5,002 nucleotides of DNA from Chloroflexota bacterium (GTDB lineage Bacteria > Chloroflexota > Limnocylindria > Limnocylindrales > CSP1-4). The DNA lies in the NCBI GenBank assembly GCA_017881985.1, contig JADGQH010000243.1, positions 1 to 5,002 on the forward strand, written 5' to 3'. How positions within the stretch are numbered: position 1 is the first letter of the stretch; every line of letters begins with the position of its first letter. This document shows, in pieces, positions 1-5,002 of this stretch. A program made the translations under genes and the position numbers. The notes under the pieces are model-generated. The model had not been told where the DNA came from and did not search any database. It was given only the letters and a program-made list of their open reading frames with translations.

Positions 1-1019
1 TCGGCTACAGCCGCGACCAGCTCGTCGGCCAGCCGGTAACGAACATCATCCCGGAGGGCTTCGCCGAGCGAATCATTGCCGACCACCTGCGTTCCACGGC
101 CGACGCCCTGGCCCAGCAGATCGGCACCGGGATCGAGCTCGTGGCGCTGCGCAAGGACGGCACCGAGTTCCCGATCGAGATCATGCTCAGCCCGCTCGAG
201 AGCGCCGAGGGCATCCTCGTCACCGCGGCCATCCGCGACATCACCCTGCGCCGAGAGGCGGAGGAGGAGGTCCGTGCCCTCAACGCCGAGCTGGAGGAGC
301 GTGTGCGCGCTCGTACCGCCGCGCTCGCAGCGGCCAACGCGGAGCTCGAGGCGTTCAGCTTCTCAGTCAGCCACGACCTGCGGGCGCCGCTGCGCTCGAT
401 CGACGCCTTCAGCCAGATCCTCCTCAACGAGTACGCCGCCCCGCTCGACGCGGAAGGCCGGCGCATCCTCGGGATCGTCCTGCGCAACGTGAAGCAGATG
501 GGGACCCTGATCGACGACCTGCTCGCCTTCTCGCGCGTGTCCCGGGCGGGCCTCGAGCATCGCCCGGTCGACATGGCCCACCTGGCCCAGGGCGTCGTCG
601 AGGAGCTGCGCGCGGCCTCGCCGGAGCGCGAGATTGCCATCGACCTGGGCCCGCTCACGGACGTCCCGGGCGACACCGGGCTTCTGCGCCAGGTCTGGGT
701 CAACCTGCTGGGCAACGCGGTCAAGTTCAGCGCGCCGGTGGAGGCGCCCCGAATCCAGGTGCGCTCGGATCGGATCGATGGCGAGTGCCGCTACACGGTC
801 CGCGACAACGGGGTCGGGTTCGACCCTACCTACGCCGACAAGCTCTTCCAGCCCTTCTCGCGCCTTCACCCGACAGCCGAATTCGAGGGCACTGGGATCG
901 GGCTCGCGATCGTGGCCCGCATCGTGACGCGCCACGGCGGCCGCGTCTGGGCTGAGGGATCGCCGCACGGAGGCGCCACCTTTGGGTTCGCACTTCCCAC
1001 CAGGACGGAGGCAGCATGA
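1..1019 (+). CDS. PAS-domain sensor histidine kinase, 5'-truncated by the window edge
   Basis: This is the C-terminal part of a two-component histidine kinase. The frame is open from the left edge (first full codon at base 3, 338 residues visible) to TGA 1017-1019. The GTG at 141 is not the real start, because a PAS domain is already running before it (GYSRDQLVGQPV at visible residues 1-12, RKDGTEFPIEI, then IRDIT at 77-81). A charged signalling helix follows (about 82-119). The HisKA domain has the H-box SHDLRAPLRSID, with the phosphoacceptor His at residue 124 (372-374). The HATPase_c domain shows the N-box VWVNLLGNAVKFS (about 231-243), G1 box DNGVGFD (from 268) and G2 box GTGIGLAIV (from 296), so ATP binding and autophosphorylation look intact. 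No receiver or membrane segment is visible in this part. The H-box style resembles the phytochrome-type (Cph1-like) kinases often paired with Rcp1-type regulators, and such a regulator follows directly. Missing upstream domains, including the true sensor, cannot be judged. Confidence 0.95.
   Translation, partial: GYSRDQLVGQPVTNIIPEGFAERIIADHLRSTADALAQQIGTGIELVALRKDGTEFPIEIMLSPLESAEGILVTAAIRDITLRREAEEEVRALNAELEERVRARTAALAAANAELEAFSFSVSHDLRAPLRSIDAFSQILLNEYAAPLDAEGRRILGIVLRNVKQMGTLIDDLLAFSRVSRAGLEHRPVDMAHLAQGVVEELRAASPEREIAIDLGPLTDVPGDTGLLRQVWVNLLGNAVKFSAPVEAPRIQVRSDRIDGECRYTVRDNGVGFDPTYADKLFQPFSRLHPTAEFEGTGIGLAIVARIVTRHGGRVWAEGSPHGGATFGFALPTRTEAA
1007..1011 (+). promoter_or_regulatory. Ribosome binding site for the standalone response regulator
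   Basis: GGAGG lies four bases before the ATG at 1016, inside the end of the kinase gene (context GGACGGAGGCAGC-ATG). The ATG overlaps the kinase stop as ATGA (1016-1019). The site fixes the start of the regulator at 1016 and suggests reinitiation by ribosomes finishing the kinase. The spacing is slightly short, but the match is strong. Confidence 0.75.
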
Positions 1020-1453
1020 GCGCAGCACCGATCGAGATCCTGCTCGTCGAGGACAACCCCGACGACGTGGAGCTGACCCTGCGGGCACTGCGTGAGCACA
1101 ACCTCGCCAACCGGGTCAAGGTCGTGTCCGACGGCGTCGAGGCGCTCGAGTACCTGCGCCCGGACGACGCGCAAGACCCGCCGGTCGACGGCTACCCGAA
1201 GCTTGTCCTGCTCGACCTCAAGCTGCCCCGGATCGGTGGCCTGGAGGTCTTGCGCCGGCTCAAGGCCTCGGAGCGGACGCGCCTGATCCCGGTGGTGGTA
1301 CTGACCTCGTCGCGCGAAGAGAGCGACCTCGTTGCGAGCTACCGGTACGGCGCGAACAGCTACATCGTCAAGCCTGTGGATTTCGAGCAGTTCATCCGCG
1401 CGGTCAGCCAGCTCGGCCTGTACTGGGTGCTCATGAACGAGGTCCCGGGATGA
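1016..1453 (+). CDS. Standalone receiver-domain response regulator, Rcp1-like
   Basis: This 145-residue protein is a single receiver (REC) domain with no DNA-binding or enzymatic output domain, the usual size for Rcp1/CheY-like regulators. The acidic pocket is E12-D13 (ILLVEDNPDDVEL). The phosphoacceptor is D67 in LVLLDLKLPRIGG. The switch residue is T97 (VVVLTSSREESD) and the conserved lysine is K119 with its cis-proline P120 (SYIVKPVDFEQF). The extension between the D39 region and D67 (RPDDAQDPPVDGYPK) and the motif SYRYGANSYIVKPVDF are typical of the Rcp1 group, partners of phytochrome-type histidine kinases. The ATG at 1016 overlaps the kinase stop by four bases and has its own GGAGG. The likely role is to accept phosphate from the adjacent kinase and act through protein contact or as a competing phosphate sink. 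Its target is unknown; the large REC-EAL protein encoded next is a candidate. Confidence 0.96.
   Translation: MSAAPIEILLVEDNPDDVELTLRALREHNLANRVKVVSDGVEALEYLRPDDAQDPPVDGYPKLVLLDLKLPRIGGLEVLRRLKASERTRLIPVVVLTSSREESDLVASYRYGANSYIVKPVDFEQFIRAVSQLGLYWVLMNEVPG
1439..1443 (+). promoter_or_regulatory. Ribosome binding site for the REC-PAS-GAF-EAL gene
   Basis: GAGGT lies six bases before the ATG at 1450, within the last codons of the response regulator. The ATG again overlaps the upstream stop as ATGA (1450-1453). Spacing and sequence are close to ideal and support the 1450 start. Confidence 0.75.
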
Positions 1454-4400
1454 CCGAACCCAAGCCGCCGCCGCTGCGGGTCCTGCTCGTCGAGGACAGC
1501 CCCGACGACGCCGAGCTCGTGGCCCGCGCCCTGCGCGACGGCGGCCTCGAAATCGACGCCCGGGTGGTGGCCTCCGAGGCCGAGCTCCTCGCCGCGCTCC
1601 CCGCGTTTGACCCCGAGGTCGTCCTCTCCGACTGGAACCTGCCCGGCTACTCGGGCGAGGCAGCGGTGGCGGCGATCCACGCATGGGACCCCGTGACCCC
1701 AGTGATCCTCGTGTCGGGCACCGCCAGCGAGGAGCTCGTCGTCAAGGCGCTCCATAGCGGCGCCACCGACTATGTCCTCAAGCGCCACCTCGAAGCGCTT
1801 GTCCCCGCCGTGCGGCGAGCGCTCGCCGAGGGCACCGCGGCGCGCGAGCGGATCCGGCTCCAGGCCGAGCTCGAGGCATCGCAGGCTGCCATGCGCGGCT
1901 CGCTCGACGCCATGTCGGACCCATTCCTGATCTGCTCGGCTGAGCGGGACGCGGCGGGGACGATCGTCGACTTCCGGGTCGCCTTCGCCAATCGCGCGGC
2001 TGCCGCCTTCATGCATCGCGCCCAGGACACGGTCATCGGCGCGTCGATCCCGCGCCAGATGCTCTACCTGCGGGGAGTGCGCTTCTTCGACGCCTTCCGC
2101 GAGGTCACCGAGACCGGTCAGGGCTGGACCGAGGACGGCGTGGAGTACACGGTCCCGGGTCCCGATGGCGACACGCTCCACGGCCTCGTGAACATCCAGA
2201 TCGCCCCGTTCGGCGACGGGTTCTTCGCGGTCTGGCGGGACGTGACCGAGAGCGAGCGCGTCAGCCGCGAACGCGAGCAGCTGGCTGTGGCGCTGGAGCA
2301 GACGAGCGACGGCATGGTGATCGTGAGCCGGGACGGCATCGTCACCTTCGCCAACCCGGCGTTCCTCTCGGGGCGAGGACTCGCGCTCGAGGACGTCCTT
2401 GGCAGGGACGCGCGCGCCATCGCGGGAGCGCTGTTTGGGCCGGCCGTCTCCGCGGACCTGCTCACGGCCATCCCGTCGGATGCGGGCTGGAGCCGCGATG
2501 TCGAGTATGTCGGACCGGATGGCGCCACTCGTCGGATCGAGGTCACGTCCACGCCGCTGCTCGACGCCGACTCGAAGGTGACGAGCTACATCGCCATGAG
2601 CCGGGACATCACCGAGCGCGAACAGGCGCGGATGGCCCTCGAGGCCTCGGAACAGCACCTGCGGACCGCGCTGGACACGATGCTCGACGGCGTTGCCATC
2701 TATCGCGCCGTCCGCGATGGGCAGGGCCGGATCGTCGATTTCCTGATCGAGTACGCGAACTCGGCGATCGGCACGCTCGGCGGGCCCACCGGGTCCCTGC
2801 AGATGGGCCGCAGTCTGCACGAGATGTTCCCGGCCAACTGGGCGAACGGGCTCTTCGACGAATATGTCCGCGTCGTCGAGACCGGCGTCCCCCTCGCGGC
2901 GGACGACGTCCCCTTCGTCGATCCGAACGCGGCCGGCGGACCGCTCGACCAGCGCCTGGACGTGCGCGCTGCGAAGCTCGGCGACGGCTTGGTCATCTCG
3001 ATCCGCGATGCGGGCGTGCGCCATGGCGCCGAGCTCGAGCTACGCCGGCTGGCCACCGCGGTCGAGCAATCGGCCGAGGCGGTGGTGATCACGGATGCGG
3101 CCGGCGTGATCGAGTACGTCAACCCGGCCTTCGAGCGGAGCTCCGGCTACACTCGCGACGAGGTCATGGGCAAGAACCCGCGCATCCTCAAGAGCGGCGT
3201 CCAGAGCCCGGCCTTCTACGCCGCCATGTGGACGGCGCTCACGAGCGGGAGCTCGTTCGTCGGGGATTTGACGAACAAGCGCAAGGACGGCCGCCTCTTC
3301 CAGGAGGAGGCCGTCATCTCGCCGATCGTCGACGAGACCGGAACCACCACGAGCTACGTCGCCGTCAAGCGGGACGTGACCCGGGAACGGGCCTCGGAGG
3401 CCACGGTCCAGCGCCTGGCTCGCGAGCGTGCCCAGATCGCGGAGGCGATCGCGGACCTCCAGGTCCTTCCCAGCCCAGCGGAGACAGCCGCCGAGATCGT
3501 CCGACACGTCGTGCGGTTGGCCGGCATCACGACCGCCCGCATTGCGTACTTCACGCAGGCGGATCCGGCGATTCCGCTCGCGTTCGTCCGGGCGGATGGC
3601 CTCTCGTCACTACTCGCGCGGGTGCCACCCGCGCGCGGCCGGACGCTTCGGGAGCGCGCCGCGGAGGGGCCCTGGGTCGAAGCCTGGGTTGGGCATCCGT
3701 CGCACCCGTACGACCGGCTCTTCCGCGAGCTGGGCATCGTCGCCGCCGCCCACGCCCCCATCCGGCTCGGTGGCCAGGTGATCGGCCTCCTGAGCGTCGC
3801 GTCGGCGGAGGCGAACGCGCTCGACCAGCTCACCGAGACACTCCCCGCGCTGCTCGAGTTCGCCGGCGCGGCCAGCGGGCTCCTCGGGCCCGCGATCATC
3901 GACCTCACCGAGAGCGGCGAGATCCGGCTGCGGATCGCGAGGATCATCGGGGAGGCGGCCTTCCAGCCGGTCTTCCAGCCGATCGTCGACATCCCGTCGG
4001 GTGTCCGCGTCGGGTATGAGGCCCTGACGCGCTTCTCGAACGGGATCCGCCCGGACCTCGTCTTCGCGGACGCCCGTGCGGTGGGCCTCGAGTCCGAGCT
4101 GGAGATGGCGGCCCTCGCCGCTTCGATCAAGGCGGCGGCCGGGCTGCCGACCGACGCATGGCTGAGCCTCAACGTCTCGCCCGCCCTGGTGACCGGGGAA
4201 GGACGCCTCGCCCGACTCCTGCGGGCGGCGGACCGACCGCTCGTGCTGGAGGTGACCGAGCACGTCGTCGTTGCCGACTACGAAGCGCTCCGCACCGCGA
4301 TCCACCTTCTCCGTCCCGAGGTGCGCGTTGCGGTCGACGACGCTGGGACCGGCATCGCCAATTTCGGGCATATCGTTGAACTTCGCCCGGCGTTCGTGAA

Positions 4401-4953
4401 GATCGACATCGGGCTCGTGCGCGGGATCGACTCGGACCTGACCCGGCAGGCCCTGATGGTCGGGCTTCTGCACTTCGCGACCGCCTCGGCCAGCCGGACG
4501 ATCGCCGAGGGCGTCGAGACCGAGCTCGAGCTGGCGACGCTGCGCGCGCTCGGCGTGCCGCTCGCCCAGGGATACCTGCTGGGGCGTCCGGCACCGGTCG
4601 ACGCGTGGGCGGAGCCGAGCGCGGTCGACGTCGAGGGCGCCACGCCCGACCCTGCAGCCGCTCGGCGTCGAACCGGCGCGGTGGCTCGAGCCGACGCAAT
4701 GGCCAACCGCGTGAAGAACGCGGCGCTGCGAGATGGGGCAGCGGCCGATCGCCGGGCGAGTGCCGGGACGGAGGACCCGGGCGCGCTCTTGCGCGATGCG
4801 GCGGCGGAGATGCGGGACGATGTGGCTGACGCGCGCGATGCGATCGCGGATAGGCGGGATGAGGTTGCCGGCGAGCGCGACGGGATCGCGGACACCCGCG
4901 ATGACGTGGCCGGCGAGCGCGACGGGATCGCGGGCGCGCGGGACACGATCTGA
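1450..4953 (+). CDS. REC-PAS(x4)-GAF-EAL protein, probable cyclic di-GMP phosphodiesterase
   Basis: This 1167-residue protein has no membrane segment or signal peptide, so it is probably cytosolic. Domains in order: REC about 9-125 (acidic pocket E15-D16, phosphoacceptor D61 in LSDWNLPGYSG, S89, K111); PAS1 about 146-268; PAS2 about 275-392; PAS3 about 398-522; PAS4 about 530-645 (contains GKNPRILKSG); GAF about 660-815; EAL about 838-1055; then a heptad tail to the end. The EAL domain would hydrolyse cyclic di-GMP to pGpG. It has E857 in EALTR, N908 in LNVSP, E934 and E937 in LEVTE, D963-D964, K984, E1020 in AEGVE and Q1040 in QGYLLGRP, so the metal- and substrate-binding set looks complete. 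Loop 6 reads DDAGTGIANF rather than the commoner DDFGTGYSS. No GGDEF domain is present, so no cyclase activity is expected. The ATG overlaps the upstream regulator's stop and has GAGGT before it. The REC domain probably receives phosphate from the kinase encoded first in the operon. Activity is inferred from residues only; ligands of the PAS and GAF domains are unknown. Confidence 0.95.
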   Translation: MTEPKPPPLRVLLVEDSPDDAELVARALRDGGLEIDARVVASEAELLAALPAFDPEVVLSDWNLPGYSGEAAVAAIHAWDPVTPVILVSGTASEELVVKALHSGATDYVLKRHLEALVPAVRRALAEGTAARERIRLQAELEASQAAMRGSLDAMSDPFLICSAERDAAGTIVDFRVAFANRAAAAFMHRAQDTVIGASIPRQMLYLRGVRFFDAFREVTETGQGWTEDGVEYTVPGPDGDTLHGLVNIQIAPFGDGFFAVWRDVTESERVSREREQLAVALEQTSDGMVIVSRDGIVTFANPAFLSGRGLALEDVLGRDARAIAGALFGPAVSADLLTAIPSDAGWSRDVEYVGPDGATRRIEVTSTPLLDADSKVTSYIAMSRDITEREQARMALEASEQHLRTALDTMLDGVAIYRAVRDGQGRIVDFLIEYANSAIGTLGGPTGSLQMGRSLHEMFPANWANGLFDEYVRVVETGVPLAADDVPFVDPNAAGGPLDQRLDVRAAKLGDGLVISIRDAGVRHGAELELRRLATAVEQSAEAVVITDAAGVIEYVNPAFERSSGYTRDEVMGKNPRILKSGVQSPAFYAAMWTALTSGSSFVGDLTNKRKDGRLFQEEAVISPIVDETGTTTSYVAVKRDVTRERASEATVQRLARERAQIAEAIADLQVLPSPAETAAEIVRHVVRLAGITTARIAYFTQADPAIPLAFVRADGLSSLLARVPPARGRTLRERAAEGPWVEAWVGHPSHPYDRLFRELGIVAAAHAPIRLGGQVIGLLSVASAEANALDQLTETLPALLEFAGAASGLLGPAIIDLTESGEIRLRIARIIGEAAFQPVFQPIVDIPSGVRVGYEALTRFSNGIRPDLVFADARAVGLESELEMAALAASIKAAAGLPTDAWLSLNVSPALVTGEGRLARLLRAADRPLVLEVTEHVVVADYEALRTAIHLLRPEVRVAVDDAGTGIANFGHIVELRPAFVKIDIGLVRGIDSDLTRQALMVGLLHFATASASRTIAEGVETELELATLRALGVPLAQGYLLGRPAPVDAWAEPSAVDVEGATPDPAAARRRTGAVARADAMANRVKNAALRDGAAADRRASAGTEDPGALLRDAAAEMRDDVADARDAIADRRDEVAGERDGIADTRDDVAGERDGIAGARDTI
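4666..4950 (+). repeat. Heptad-repeat C-terminal tail of the EAL protein
   Basis: From residue 1073 to the stop the protein follows a seven-residue register. Arg is at positions 1073, 1080, 1087, 1094, 1101, 1115, 1122, 1129, 1136, 1143, 1150, 1157 and 1164, with Glu at 1108. Ala is four residues after the register position in every complete unit except one (M1084). From 1115 on, the unit tightens to R-D-x-[A/V/I]-A-x-x. The segment is rich in Arg, Asp and Ala and is probably one long charged helix; P1110 and nearby Gly residues interrupt it. Similar RD-rich tails occur on GGDEF/EAL proteins of high-GC Gram-positive lineages. The function is unknown; oligomerisation or partner or membrane-surface binding is possible. 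Confidence 0.85.
4867..4933 (+). repeat. Perfect 25-base direct repeat with 42-base period
   Basis: Bases 4867-4891 and 4909-4933 are identical over 25 bases, starting GCCGGCGAGCGCGACGGG. The offset is 42 bases, exactly 14 codons or two heptads of the tail, and the bases between and before are partly similar. This looks like a recent in-frame duplication of a two-heptad unit within the coding sequence. Confidence 0.85.
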
Positions 4954-5002
4954 CCGGGAGCGCGACGTCTCGCAAGGGCATGGGTCACGGTCCGACAGCC
5001 GA

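Noticed and set aside
141..143. GTG at 141 as the start of the histidine kinase
   Set aside because: The same frame is open to the left edge and encodes the earlier part of the same PAS domain, so the start is outside the window.
2118..2552. Other long minus-strand and alternative plus-strand frames across the window
   Set aside because: All are rich in Arg, Ser, Ala and Pro, lack domain motifs and sit on top of coherent domain-encoding frames.
1360..3024. A 554-codon open frame on the minus strand opposite the response regulator and the EAL gene
   Set aside because: It lies antisense to well-supported domains. Its Arg/Asp/His/Val-rich product shows no recognisable motif, as expected for a shadow frame in GC-rich DNA.
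3166..3192. PAS4 motif GKNPRILKSG as a LOV photoreceptor site
   Set aside because: The position matching the LOV motif GRNCRFLQ has Pro (P577) instead of the flavin-reactive Cys, so it is an ordinary PAS of the common NPR(I/L)LKSG type.
4962..4973. Short inverted repeat GCGA-CGTC-TCGC after the last stop as a terminator
   Set aside because: The stem is only four pairs and no T-run follows, so it is too weak to call a terminator.
4980..5002. ATG at 4980 as the start of a further gene
   Set aside because: Only seven codons fit before the window ends, no well-spaced ribosome binding site is clear, and all short frames here are open, so there is no basis for a call.

Overview
The window is GC-rich throughout, with G or C dominating third codon positions. 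It is filled by one plus-strand signalling cluster. GC content, the Asp/Arg/Ala-rich protein style, the actinobacterial/Chloroflexota-like GAF-EAL subtype (DDAGTG loop) and an RD-rich heptad tail suggest an Actinomycetota or high-GC Chloroflexota (Limnocylindria-like) bacterium. That placement is inference; there is no rRNA or other marker gene here.

Layout: (1) bases 1-1019, the 3' part of a PAS-containing histidine kinase whose start lies off the left edge; (2) 1016-1453, a standalone Rcp1-type response regulator; (3) 1450-4953, a 1167-residue REC-PAS-PAS-PAS-PAS-GAF-EAL protein with an unusual heptad-repeat C-terminal tail; (4) 4954-5002, 49 bases with no supportable feature. Both gene junctions are 4-base ATGA overlaps (stop TGA inside the next ATG), each preceded by a Shine-Dalgarno-like sequence, so the three genes are almost certainly one translationally coupled operon. 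No promoter, terminator, RNA gene, mobile element or CRISPR array is visible.

Proposed working: the kinase senses a signal through its PAS (and perhaps further upstream sensor domains), autophosphorylates on the His encoded at 372-374, and passes phosphate to Asp67 of the small regulator and/or Asp61 of the large protein's REC domain. The large protein integrates that input with four PAS and one GAF sensor domains. Its only output domain is EAL, with the expected catalytic residues in place and no GGDEF, so it probably lowers cyclic di-GMP. The individual parts are known families. The less ordinary parts are the A-B-A-B PAS arrangement, the 14-unit heptad tail (13 of 14 register positions Arg), and a hint that the tail once continued past the present stop codon in the +1 frame.
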